64,000 nt of DNA. It comes from Triticum aestivum. Lineage: Eukaryota; Streptophyta; Magnoliopsida; Poales; Poaceae. The stretch is from contig NC_057801.1 of NCBI RefSeq assembly GCF_018294505.1, positions 844,621,465 through 844,685,464 on the forward strand, in the 5' to 3' direction. Shown piece after piece: positions 20,083 to 32,288 of this stretch. Position numbers and translations under genes: made by a program. The notes below the pieces were generated by a model. It made no database searches and was not told the origin of the DNA. It was given only the letters and a program-made list of their open reading frames with translations. Each line of letters starts with the position of its first letter. The stretch's first letter is position 1.

Positions 20083-22224
20083 TTTGTCTTCATTCTGAAC
20101 AAACTGCAACAACACATGAGTGGCTGAATAGGAAGCGAACATGATCCATCGTAGGCACGAGACCTTTATCCGAGGGACACATTATTGGGCTCCATTTGGC
20201 ATAAACATTATATTAAAAAGGAACCATCTGCAGTTGCCCCCCAAAAGTTTTTAGCTAGGTTAGAATAGCTTTGCCTTGCTTTTTGCCCTCTTTTCACTGG
20301 GTCTGTGCTTTGCCTTGTCTTGGATGTGTGTTTGTGAAAAGAAAGAGGGAACCATCTGTCGGTATATGACATTAATTGATAGCGGGGGGAATAACTGAAC
20401 GGCATCTGGCAGATACGTGATTACATTCATTTTCTAGTGGGCTATGGTGTTGTATAACTGCACTGTAAGCGAAAAATTGATATAGGTCGCACTGTAAGTA
20501 TTAATTGTACTAGATGTTATATGAGAAGGAGATATTTCTGCATTTTGTAGTGGTCTATGGTGCTGTATAACTACACATGTGCTTCACACAACACATCCAA
20601 GCTATGACGGACAAAAATTGAAAAAAAGTGGAAAACAAAAAAATCCCCAAAAAGTTGGAAACCCAGAAACACCAAAACCCCCCAAAAAAACCACCGCAGT
20701 GCTAGAAACAAAAAAGTATGGTGACATTTTAGAAAATGTTCCCGCATTAAAAAAATATGTTCTTCATGCTTTAAGAAAATATTTTTTATAATGTCAAAAC
20801 AATGTTCGTGTAATTTAGAAAAAATGTTTTGTACAATTCAAAAAAATAAGTCTGTGACACTAAAAATAGTGTTCAAGCACTTTACAAATTTTGCACATTT
20901 ACATAAATTTTCATGGAAAAATGTTTAATGTGTTACACGAAACATTTACTGCGCATATAAAAAATGTACAATCTAAATTTGGCAAATGTTCAAACATGTA
21001 TTCAGAAAAATGTTCACCGATATTAAAAAATGTTCAACCTTTATGTAAAAATATTCAAGCTATATAAATGAAATGTACACCATGTTTTTCTCAAAAACTC
21101 CGACTATGTGAAATGATAAAATAACGAAATTAAATAAAAGTAAAAAAATAAAAAACAATGAAATAAAAAAATAAAAAAAATAAAACTAGAAGTAACAACG
21201 GAAAAAACATAAAAGGATGAATAACTGTAGAGAAAACACAACCGTGTGGAAGTTTCTAAAATCAGTTCGCAGCATTCCATCGATGGGCGCAGCTATGTGC
21301 CGCCTGTTGCGAGTCCTACCGAAGCTCACCTACAGGGACCACATGTTGGGCCTGCCCAGTAACCGCGCGCTATTTGACGTCATTTTTTTTTGTTTTTTCT
21401 TCCGTTTATTATTCTCATTTTTATATCTTATTTTGCTTTTCTAAATTCTCTATATTTCATAATATTATACACATACATATATATAGAAAAATACTTCGCA
21501 TAGAATTTGAAAAAATGTTAATCATGCATTCAAGTTTTTTTAAACGTGCATAGAAAACTGCTAATCATTTGTATGATTTGTTTTTGTGAAATCAATAAAA
21601 TATAAGACGTTTAAAAATATCTACATGCAGTAAAACATTTCGCATAATTCTAAAAAATGTAAGTTACATTTGAAGAATATGTTCACAAGTTTCAAAAATA
21701 TGTTTGTAACATTTTCGTAGAAGTGTGTATGTAACCTTAAAAAATGTTTAGTACCATTAAAGAATGTACATGAAATTTGTCTTCATCGTGAACAAACTGC
21801 AACAACACCTGAGTGGCTGAGTAGGAAGCGAGCATGATCCAACATATACACGAGACCTTTATCCTGGGGACACATTATTGGGCCCCATTTGCAATAAACA
21901 TTATTTTAAAAAGGGAACCATCTGCACTTGCCCTCAAAAGTTGACTAGATGTTATATGGGAAGAAGATATTTCTGCATTATGATCCAGTAGAAGACTGTC
22001 ATTAAACAACACAAGATGCGAAGAATTAATTCATAGTTATGAGGATAGATAAGGGACAACCGGGTCTGGCTGTGGATGCGCACTATGGGAAAAATGGAAA
22101 ACAAAGTTTATGGTTAAAAAAATTGGGAAACTTCATTACTTCTTTTCTTGCTATGAGAATCCAAGCTAAGCAAAAACTCGCATGATAAACAAATGGCAGA
22201 GATATAGTGTTTGAAGTTGATATG

Positions 22225-22685
22225 CTAGTGCATGTTGGCCTTCTTGGAGAACAACACAAAGTGGATGTTGGGCAACACACCACTGTGGGCGATGGTGATG
22301 CCGTCAAGCAGCTTAGAGAGCTCCTCGTCGTTGCGAGTGTTGAGAAGAAGGTGGCGCGGCATGATGCGGGTCTTCTTGTTGTCCTTGGCCGCATTGCCCG
22401 CCAACTCCAGCATCTGTGGTTTAAAGAGAACACCAAAACAAGATTAGTTACCACTTTGTTGAGCATGGAAAGAACTGGAATGTACGAGGTCGGTCATTGG
22501 TTGGTTACCTCAGCGGCAAGGTATTTGAGGACGGCAGCGAGGTAGACGAGGGCGACAGGGATGACGCGGTCTGCCTAGTGGCCCTTCTTGAGATAGCGCC
22601 CGATGCGTCAGACGAGAAACTCGAGTCCAGCCTTCGTGGACCAGGTCACCGCCTTCTTCCGCTCGCCACTCTTCCTCCCGACTTT
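22225..22685 (-). pseudogene. Histone H2A pseudogene A (array unit 2)
   Basis: Exon 1 is 22685-22509 and exon 2 22413-22225, with the normal intron position (GAG|GTAACC). The start codon is AAA instead of ATG. Exon 1 has TGA (22610-22608) and TAG (22577-22575). Exon 2 is still open for 62 codons, from [12 protein letters not shown] to KKANMH. The first residue is Met where functional H2A has Val, and the lysine-rich tail is lost. Divergence from the gene at the left edge is moderate. Confidence 0.9.
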
Positions 22686-23040
22686 CTCCCCTCCTTCTCC
22701 GGCGAACTTGAGTCTCTCAAAATATGCGTGGTGGCGCTGATGGACGTGAATACGAAGGCATCACTATTATAGGGGGCGGGGGTGCTCCGCAGTAAGGCGC
22801 ACAATTCGCATGACATGCGATCGCTATCATTGGATCTGGGAGGGCGGGTGGCAGGGATCGATTCGGAGGGGCACGATCCGTGGGAGGGGGTGTGATTCCT
22901 GTGACCAGCATTCTCCACCGTCGGTTCTGGTAGGTCCAAGCGGCTAGGATCGGCTCGACTGGTGCGATCCGTGTCACCAGCAGTCTTTGCCGTTGGATCT
23001 GGAAGATTCAAGTGGCTACGATTAGCTCGGGGGCATGATC
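22686..23040 (-). promoter_or_regulatory. Conserved upstream module of the H2A pseudogenes
   Basis: Upstream of exon 1 every unit keeps a stretch with GATCCGTG words, one base from the reverse complement of the plant histone octamer CGCGGATC. It also has a site equivalent to the ACGTCA hexamer. The hexamer is intact in unit 3 (about 26108) and in the copied segment (about 35961) but mutated here and in unit 4 (about 29404). Two imperfect repeats of about 70 bp (GATCCGTG...TTGGATCTGGAAG...AAGTGGCTACGAT) lie side by side. Promoter function is inferred from position only. Confidence 0.45.
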
Positions 23041-23159
23041 GCTTCGTTTCGTTTTTTCCCTTAATGTGGGAAATGAATTCGGAAATTGGGGAGGAGGGGA
23101 GGTTAGACTCTTTCTCACACCGAAGTTTTTTCTGTTTTGTTATTTTTGGCAATTCCTTT

Positions 23160-23475
23160 TTTGTTTTTGGTATGATTGACCGGAAAAATCCAAGCATTTT
23201 TCGCACCAATGAAGAAATTCGAGCATATCATGAAGCACTCAACAAGAAAAGGCATCCCGTGAAGAAGGACAAGGTCCTAAAATACATAAGCATCTAGGGG
23301 TGACTACAAGAAGATCAATAAGAACGATTTTGTTTCCATGCGCATTGCCAATCCATATACTGAAGAAATGAATGAAAAAGTAAATCCTCACTTTTGGAAT
23401 ATGATGCAATAGAAAGTTTATTATGAGCCGATGGAAGGACACTAGACTAAAATTGATGATCAAAAGTGTGTCAAC
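23160..23475 (+). pseudogene. Decayed coding-like frame of unknown identity (unit 2)
   Basis: The plus strand reads TNEEIRAYHEALNKKRHPVK, then after a frame change DYKKINKNDFVSMRIANPYTEE..NPHFWNMMQ, interrupted by stops. Units 3 and 4 and the copied segment (about 26500-26790, 29820-30110, 36375-36670) show the same frame, for example DYKEVNKNDFVSTCTANPYT and HEVMEAHQTKIYDHKCVN. Amino-acid similarity is kept across copies. I do not recognise the family; it may be a captured gene or transposase fragment. Confidence 0.4.
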
Positions 23476-25510
23476 CCCCGCAGAAGCATAGCTTCTAAAG
23501 TAAACTAACTTGTGCTACCTTTGTAATGAAGCATTTTCTCGCAGTGTGAGGCACACATGTGCTCCATCCAAAAGCACAACACAACCATGCTCCACATGAA
23601 GCACACCCGTGCTCCATACAACACACCTGAGGTCCGACGGACGAAAATTGAAAGAAACTAGAATACAAAAATATCCCCAAAAATTTGAAAACCGACAAAA
23701 AGCAAAAAAAAGAAAAAACACGCCCCAGAGCGAGAAAGAAAAAAATGTTCGTGACACTTTGAAGAAAGTTCCTGCATTTAAAAAAAGTTCGTCATGCTTT
23801 ACTAAAATATTTCCATAATGTCAACATAATGTTCGTGTAATTTATACAAATGTTTTGTACAATTTGAGAAGAATATCTAGGCGATTAAAAATGGTGTTCA
23901 AGCACTTTTAATGTTTGCACATTTACAAAATGTTTAATGTGTTACAAGAAAAGTTTACTGTATATTAAAACATGTACAATGTAAAGTTGGTAAATGTTCA
24001 AACATGTATTCAGAAAAATGTTCACCATCTTTTAAAAAATGTTCAACCTTTATCAAAAAATGTTCAACCTATATAAATAAAATGTACACCGTGTTTTTTT
24101 ATAAAATCTGACTATAAAAATGAGAAAATGATAAAGAGGAAATAAATAAAAAATCAGAAATATAAACCAATGAAATACCAAAAGGAAAAACGAAAGAAAA
24201 CTAAAAGTAACATCAGATAAAAAAAAAAAAGATGAAAAACTATAGAGAAAACTCAACTGCGTGGAGGTTCTAAAACTAGTTTGCAGCATTTCATCGACGG
24301 GCATGGCTATGTGCCATCTATTGCGAGTCCTACCGAATCTCTCACCTCAGGGTGCACGTGTTGGGCCATCCCAGTAACCGCGCGCTATTTGAGGTCATGT
24401 TTTTTTCGTTCCGTTTATTATTTGCATTATATTTTTTTTGCTGTTCTAATTCATTTATATTTCATAATATTCTACACACGTATATATAGAAAAATACTTT
24501 ATGTAGAATTTAAAAATATTAATTATGCATTCTATTTTTTAAACATGTATAGAAAATGGCAAATCATGTGTATGATTTTTTTGTGAAATTTATAAAATAT
24601 CAGACGTTTAAATAAATCTACATGCATTAAAACATTTTGCATAATTCTAAAAAATATAAGTTACTTTTATAGAAAAGGTTCACAGGTTTCAAAAGTGTGT
24701 TTATGACATTTTCATAAAAGTATATACGTAATGTTAAAAAAATGTTTATTACCATTAAAAAATGTACATGAAATTTGTCTTCATTCTAAACAAACTGCAA
24801 CAACACCCGAGTGGCTGAGTAGGAAGCAAACTGATCCATCATAGGCACAAGACCTTTATGCGAGGGAAACATTATTGGGCTCCATTTGGCATAAACATTA
24901 TTTTTAAAAAGGGAACCATCTGTAGTTGCCCTCCCAAAAGTTTTTACCTAGGTTAGAATAGCTTTGCCTTGCTTTTTGTCCTATTTTCACTGGGTTTGTG
25001 ATTTGCCTTGTCTTGGGTGTGTGTTTGTGAAAAGAAAGAGGGAACCATCTGTCGGCATATGGCTTTAATTGATAGCGGGGGGAATAACTGGAATGAGTAT
25101 GCTTATGGCATCTGGCGTATACATGATTACATTCATTTTGTAGCAGGCTATGGTGCTGAATAACTGCACTGTAAGCGAAAATTAGATATGGGTCACACTG
25201 TAAGTATTAGTTGTACTAGATGTTGTATGGGAAGTAGAAATTTCAGCATTATGATCCCATAGAAGACTGTCATTACACAACACAAAATGCGAAGAATTAA
25301 TTCGTAGTTATGAGGATAGATAAGGGACAACCGGATCTGCCTGCAGATGCACATTATTTGGAAAATGGAAAACAAAGGTTATGTTTAGAAAAAAAGGGAA
25401 ACATCATTACTTCTTTTCTTGGTATGAGAATCCAAGCTAAGCAAAAACTTGGAAGGTAAACCAAAATGACAGGAATATATTATTGTTTGATTCTGTTTGA
25501 AGTTGATATG

Positions 25511-25971
25511 CTAGTGCATATTGACCTTCTTGGAGGACAACATAGAGTGGATGTTGGGCAACACACCACTATGGGCGATGGTGATGCCGTCAAGCAGCTT
25601 GGAGTGCTCCTCGTCGTTGTGAGTGGCGAGAAGTAGGTGGCCTGACATGATGCGGGTCTTCGTGTTGTCTTGGCCACATTGCCCGCGAACTCTAGCATCT
25701 AAGGTTTAAAGAGAACACCAAGACGAGATCAGTTACCACTCTGTTGAGCATGAAAAGAATAGGAATGTACAAGATTGGGTCGTTGGTTTGTTACCTCGGC
25801 GGCAAGGTATTCGAGGAAGGTGGCGAGTTGGACGAGGGTGTTGGGGCCGACATGGTTCATGTAGCGACTCTTCTTGAGATAGCGCGTGATGCAGCCGACG
25901 AGAAACTGGAGTCCAACCTTCATGGAGCGAGTCACCACCTTCTTCCGCTCGCCGCTCTTCCTCCCGGCCAT
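25511..25971 (-). pseudogene. Histone H2A pseudogene B (array unit 3)
   Basis: Exon 1 (25971-25795) is fully open from [23 protein letters not shown] through YLAAE, 59 codons, with an intact donor. Several substitutions hit conserved positions ([19 protein letters not shown]). Exon 2 (25698-25511) has a one-base deletion at the AKDNKK codons, giving AKTTRR and then nonsense. The acceptor is retained. Confidence 0.9.
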
Positions 25972-28810
25972 TTCCCCTCCATCTCTAGCGAATTTGAATC
26001 TCTCGAAATGTGGGTGGCGGCACTAATGGATGTGAACGCGATGGCACCGCTGTTATAGCGAAGGGAGAGGGGGGTGGGGGTACTCCACAGTAAGGGGCGC
26101 GATTCACATGACGTGCGGTCACCACCGTTGGATCTGGGAGGGCGGGCGATTGGGATCGACACGGAGGGCACGATCCCTGGGAGGGAGTGTGATCCGTGTG
26201 ACCAGCGTTCTCCACCCTTGGACCTGTAAAGTGCAAGCGGCTAGGGTCGGGTCGGCTGGTGTAATCCGTGTTACCAACGGTCTTTGCCATTGGATCTGGA
26301 AGATTGGCTACGATTAGTTGGTGCGTGATCAGACGGACCAATCTGGATTTGAGAATCTTCTGTCCTCATTTCGTTTCATTTTTCCCTTTAATGTGGGAGC
26401 TGATTTTGGAAATTGAGGAGAGAGGAGGTTAGACTCTTTTTCACACCGAAGATTTTTCTGTTTTGTCTTTTTGGCAATCCCTTTTAGTTTTTGGTATGAT
26501 GACTGGAAAAAATCCAAGAATTTCTTGCACCAATCAAGAAATTCTAGCATGTCATGATGCACTCAACAAGAAAAGACATCATGTGAAGAAGATAAGGAAG
26601 GACAAGGTCCCAAAATACATAAGCATCTAGGGGTGACTACAAGGAGGTCAATAAGAATGATTTTGTTTCCATGTGCATTGCCAATCCATATACCAAAGAA
26701 AGTAATTAAAAAGTAGATCCTTACTTTTGGAATAGGATGCAATAGAAATTTTATCATGAGGTGATGGAAGCACACCAGATTAAAATTTATGACCAAAAGT
26801 GAGTCAACCCCCGCAAAAGACAACAATACTTCTCAAGTAAGCTAACTTGTGCTTTCCTTGCAATGAGGCATAAATGTGGTTTCCTTGCAGTGAGGCACAC
26901 ATATGTCCCATCCGAAAGCACAACACACATGCTCCACATGAAGCACACATCTACTCCACACAACACAATCGAGCTTTGTCGGACGAAAATCGGAAGAAAC
27001 TGGAAAACAAAAGATCCCGAAAAAATTGGAAACCGAGAAACACCAAAAAACCAGGAAAAAAAGCCCCCGTGCAAGAAACAAAAAATGTTCCCACATTAAA
27101 AAAATATGTTCGTCATGCTTGATGAAAATATTTTTTATAATGTAAAAATAATATTTCGAGTAATTTAGAAAAATGTTTCATACAATTCAAAATAATAATA
27201 TCTGTGACATTAAAAACAATGTTGAAGCACTTTTCAATTGTTTGCACGTTTACAAAAATGTTCATGGAAGAATCTTAAATATGTTACAAGAAAAGTTTAC
27301 TCTGCATATAAAAACATGTACAATGTAAATTTGGCAAATGTTCAAAGATGTATTCAGAAAAATGTTCACCGTCTATTAAAAAATGTTCAACCTATATAAA
27401 TAAAATGTAGACCACTTTTATCTTAAAAGATCCAAGTACAAAAAATGAGAAAATAACAAAGAGGAAATAAAATAAAAATAAAAATAGAAACCAATGAAAA
27501 GTGAAAATGAAAAACGAAAGAAAACTATAAGAAACAACAGAAAAAATATAAAAAGGATGAAAAACTGTAGAGAAAACAGAACCACGTGGAAGGTTCTAAA
27601 ACCAGTTTGCACCATTCCATTGACGGGCACGGCCATGTGCCGCCTGTGTACAGGGAGCATGTGTTCGGCCTGCCCAGTAACCGCATGCTATTTGACGTCA
27701 TGTTTTTTCTTCCGTTTATTATTCACATTTCTATTTTTTTCTTTTCTAATTTCTTTATATTTCATAATATCTACACACATATATAGAAAAATACTTTGCA
27801 CAGAATTTAGAAAAATCTTAATCATGCATTCTATTTTTTTAAAATGTGTATAGAAAAATGCCAATCATGTGTATGTTTTTTTTGTAAAATTAATAAAATA
27901 TCAGACATTTGAAAAAAATCTACATGCATTAAAACATTTTGCATAATTCCAAAAAATGTAAATTACATTTATACAAAATGCTCACATATTTCAAAAATGT
28001 GTTTGTGACATTTTCATAAAAAATTATACGTAATGTTAAAATGTGTTTAGTATCATTAAAAAATGTACATGAAATCTGTCTTCGTTCCGAACAAACTGCA
28101 ACAACACCTGAGTGGATGAGTAGGAAGCGAACATGATCCATTATAGGCACGAGACCTTTATCCGAGGGACACAATACTGGGCTCCATTGGCATAAACATT
28201 ATTTAAAAAAGGGAACCATCTGCGGTTGCCCCCCACGAGTTTTTAGCTAGGTTAGAATAGCTTTGCCTTGCTTTTTGCCCTGTTTTCACCGGGTCGGTGC
28301 TTTGCCTTGTCTTGGATGTGTTTTTGTGAAAAGAAAGAGGGAACCATTTGTCGGCATATGACATTAATTGATAGCGGGGGAATAACTGGAATGAATATGC
28401 TTATGGCATCTGGCAGATACGTGATTACATTCATTTTATAGTGGGCTATGGTGCTGTATAATTACACTGTAAGCGAAAATTTGATATGGGTCGCACTGTA
28501 AGTATTAATTGTACTTGATGTTATATGGGAAGGGGATATTTCTCCATTATGATCCAGTAGAAGACTGTCATTACACAACACAAGATGCGAAGAATTAATC
28601 CGTAGTTATGAGGATAGATAAGGGACAACCGGGTCTGCCTGCAGACGCCCGTTATGCAAAAAATGGAAAACAAAGGTTATGTTTAGGAAAATTATAATCA
28701 AAAACGTCATTACTTCCTTTCTTGGTATGAGAATCCAAGCTAAGCAAAAACTGGTAAGGGAAACAAATGGCAGAGATATATTATTCTTTGATTATGTTTG
28801 AAGTTGACAT

Positions 28811-29262
28811 GCTAGTGCATGTTGGTCTTCTAGAGAACAACGCAGAGTGGATGTTTGGCAAGAAGCCACTGTGGGCGATGGTGATGCCATCAATCAGCTT
28901 GGAGAGCTCCCCGTCGTTGCGAGTGGCGAGAAGCAGGTGGGGCGGCATGATGCCGCTCTTCCTTGTTGTCCTTGGCTGCATTGCATGCCAACTCTAGCAT
29001 CTGTGGTTTAAAGAGAACACCGAGACGAGATCAGTTACCACTCTGTTGAGCATTAAAGAACTGGAATGTAGAAGATTGGTTGGTGGTTGGTTACCTCGGC
29101 GACAAGGTATTCGAGGAAGGTGGTGAGGTAGATGAGGGCACCGGGGCCGACGCGGTCCATGTAGCGTCCCTTCTTGAGATAGCTCCCGATTAGAAACTGG
29201 AGTCCAACCTTTGTGGACCGTGTCACCGCCTTCTTTCGCTCACCGCTCTTCCTCCTGTCCAT
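28811..29262 (-). pseudogene. Histone H2A pseudogene C (array unit 4)
   Basis: Exon 1 (29262-29095) is open for 56 codons starting [20 protein letters not shown]; three residues are missing after LQFLIG. Exon 2 (29000-28811) has an inserted base at DNKK and then reads RHLLL-type histone sequence in another frame. It is the donor of the copy at 35642. Confidence 0.9.
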
Positions 29263-30698
29263 CTCCCTCCTTCTCTGGCGAACCTGAATCTCTCGAAATG
29301 TGGGTGGCGGAGTTGATGGATATGAACGCGAGGGCACCACAGTTATAGCGAAGGTGTGTGTGTGTGGGGGGGGGGGTGCTCCGCAGTAACGCGCGCGATT
29401 CACATGATGTGCAGTCGCAATCGTTGGATCTGGGAGGGCGGGCAGCAGGGATTGATTCCGTGGGAGGGGGTGTGATCCGTGTGACCCGCATTCTCCATCG
29501 TCAGATCTGGAAGTTTCAAGCGGCTAGGATCAGGTTGGCTGGTGCGATCCGTGTTAGCAGCGGTCTTTGCCGTTGGATCTGGAAGATTCAAGTGGCTACG
29601 ATTAGCTTGGGTAGATCTGTAGGAGGACCGGATGGACCAATGAGGATTTGAGAATCTTCTGTCCTCGCTTCGTTTTGCTTTTTTACTTCAATGTGGGAAA
29701 TGAATTTGGAAATTGGGGAGGGGGGAGGGGAGGTTAGACTCTTTTTCACACCGAAGATTTTTTTTGTGTGTGTGGTTATTTTGGCAATCCCCTTTTGTTT
29801 TTGGTATGCTTGACTGGAGAAAATCCAAGAATTTATTGCACCAATCAAGAAATTCAAGCATGTCATGAAGTAGTCAACAAGAAAAGGCATTGAGTGAAGA
29901 AGATCAAGAAGGACATGGTCCCAAAATACATAAGCATCTAGGGGTGACTACAAGGAGGTCAATAAGAACGATTTTGTTTCCACGTGCACTGCCAATCCAT
30001 ATACCGAAGAAAGGAATGAAAAAGTAGATCCTCACTTTTGGAATAGGATGCAATAGAAAGTTTATCATGAGGTGATGGAAGCACATCAGACTAAAATTTA
30101 TGACCATAAGTGTGTCAACCCCCGCAGAAGCATAACTATGCTTCTCAAGTAAGCTAACATGTGCTTCTCTTGCAATGAAGCATAACTGGGGTTTCTTCGC
30201 AGAGTGAGGCACCATGTGCCCCATCAGAAAACACAACACACCCATGCTTCACATGAAGCACACATATGCTCCACACAACACACCCAAGCTTTGACTGACG
30301 AAAATTGGCAGAAACTGGGAAACAAAAAATCCCGGAAAAATAGAAAACCGAGAAAACCCAAAAACCAGACAAAAAAAACCCACCCTAGTGCAAGAAACAA
30401 AAAAAAAATGTTCGTGGCATTTTTAGAAATGTTCCCACATTTAAAAATATGTTCGTCATGCTTTAAGAAAATATTTTTAAAATGTCAAAATAATGTTCCT
30501 GTATTTTGAAAAATCTTTTGTACAATTCAAAAAAGAATGTCTGTGACACTAAAAATAGTGTTCAAGCACTTTTCAAAATGTTTGTACATTTACAAAAAAG
30601 TTAATTTGTTACAAGCAAAGTTTGCTGCGCATATAAAAAATGTACAATGTAAATTTGGCAAATGTTCAAACATGTATTCAGAAAAATATTCACCACTA

Positions 30699-30920
30699 TT
30701 TTTATTGGGCTCAATCAAAAAAGATTGAGCCGAGTTTAATTGCAATCAATTAGAAGAATAAAGAAGAATTACTGCATTTCATAACTGATTTTTTTCTCTT
30801 TTTATTTCGTTTTTTATTTATACCTTCTTTATCTTGAGTTTTATCTAGTTAATCCATAGTATCTACCGGCTCGAAGTCGAATTTAATCGCCTTCCATACT
30901 TCAGTAGCTGCGGCTAGTTC
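30699..30920 (-). other. rbcL: Plastid DNA insertion (NUPT) with rbcL 3' end
   Basis: On the minus strand, 30920-30849 encodes ELAAATEVWKAIKFDFEPVD plus TMD and TAA. This is the C-terminus of the large subunit of Rubisco, a plastid gene. About 120 bases after the stop is a perfect hairpin (30708-30716 / 30723-30731, GGCTCAATC/GATTGAGCC), which matches the rbcL 3' stem-loop. The insert sits between CTAT and TCTAT of an AT-rich array unit; other units lack it. A fragment only, non-functional. Confidence 0.9.
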
Positions 30921-32140
30921 TATTAAAAATGTTCAACCTTTATGTAAAAATAGTCAACCTATATAAATAAAACATACACCGTATTTTTCTTAAAAAACTC
31001 CAACTATAGAAAATGAGAAAATAACAAAGTGGAAATAAATTTAAAATCAAAAATAGAAACTAATTAAAAATTGAAATGTAAAAGAAAGAAAACTAGAAGT
31101 AACTACGGAAAAAAGGATGAAAAACTATAGATAAAACACAACCGCATGGAAGGTTCTAAAACCAGTTCATAGCGTTCAATCGTCGGGTGCGGCTATGTGC
31201 CGCTTGTTGCGAGTCCTACCGAAGCTCACCTCCAGAGAGCACGTGTTGGGTCTGCCCAGTGACCGCCCGCTATTTGACGTCATATTTTTTTTCTTCCATT
31301 TAGTATTCACATTTTTATATCTTTTTTGCTTTTCTAATTTATTTCTATTGCACTATATATTCTACACACACACACACACATAATATATGTAGATTATATA
31401 TATAGAAAAATTCTTTGCGTAGAATTTTAGAAAAAAATTTAATCATGCATTTTTTTAAACGTGTATAGAAAAAGGCTAATCATGTATATGATTTTTTCCC
31501 TTAAATTAATAAAATATCATACGTTTAAAAAAATCTACATGCATTAAAACATTTTGCATAATTCTAAAAAATATAAGTTAAGTTTTTACAAAATGTTCAC
31601 AGGTTTCAAAAATGTGTTTGTGACATTTTCATAAAAATGTATACGTAATGTTACAAAGTGCTTAGTACCATTAAAAAATGTACATGAAATTTGTCTTCGA
31701 TCCGAACAAATAGCAACAACACCTGAGTGGCTGAGTAGGAAGCGAACATGATCCATCAGAGGCACGAGACCTTTATCCGAGGGACACATTATTGGGCTCC
31801 ATTTGGCACAAACATAATTTTAGAAAGGGATCCATCTACAGTTGTCTTGCAAAAGTTTTTAGCTAGGCTAGAATAGCTTTGCCTTGCTTTTTCCCATGTT
31901 TTCACTGGGTCTGTGCTTTGCCTTATCTTGGATGTGTGTTTATGAAAAGAAAGAGGGAACCATCTATAGGTATATGACATTAATTGATAGCGGGGGGAAT
32001 AACCGGAATGAATATGTTTATGGCAACTGGCAGATACATGCTTACTTTCTTTTTGTAGTTGGCTATGGTGTTGTATAACTGGAGTGTAAGTGAAAATTTG
32101 ATATGAGTCGCACTAAGTATTAATTGTACTAGATGTTACA

Positions 32141-32288
32141 ACAGCCACGTGGAGCGCCTTTAGTCCCGGTTCGTAAGCCAATCGGGACTAAAAATAATGG
32201 GCATTAGTCCCGATTGCTTTGTCCTGGTTGCAGAACCGGGATTAAAGGCCCTCTTGGACCGGGACTAAAGGCCCATTTTCTACTAGTG
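32141..32288 (-). mobile_element. CACTA-type transposon end fragment
   Basis: Read on the minus strand it begins CACTAGTAGAAAATGGGCC, then repeats GGGACTAAAGG/CCTTTAGTCCCGG motifs in both orientations. These are the subterminal repeats of grass CACTA elements. Only one terminus is recognisable. Confidence 0.65.

Larger units (their letters stand above)
20083..32140. repeat. Tandem array of long direct repeats
   Basis: Units start at about 20083, 21774, 24773, 28073 and 31687 (last partial). Each begins TTTGTCTTC followed by GAACAAACTGC. A full unit then has a spacer (GCTTTGCCTTGC, GAGGGAACCATCTGTCGG), antisense H2A-derived sequence, an H2A upstream module, a decayed coding-like frame, and AT-rich filler full of AAAATGTTC words. 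It ends in TGCCCAGTAACCGC then GCTATTTGACGTCAT. Unit lengths (1.7, 3.0, 3.3 and 3.6 kb) differ by deletions and insertions. Unit 1 lacks the H2A part; unit 4 carries plastid DNA. It probably grew by unequal exchange of an older H2A-containing block. Confidence 0.8.

Noticed and set aside
28811..29262. Functional H2A genes in the array
   Set aside because: Each copy carries at least one disabling lesion (lost ATG, stops or frameshift) and lacks the basic C-terminal tail.
29904..30245. Minus-strand frame repeated in several array units
   Set aside because: Its recurrence comes from the repeat itself. The opposite strand shows the more protein-like peptide, and no domain is visible here.
32141..32288. 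Complete CACTA MITE
   Set aside because: Only one CACTA terminus is visible and no 3-bp TSD could be matched, so it is called a fragment.
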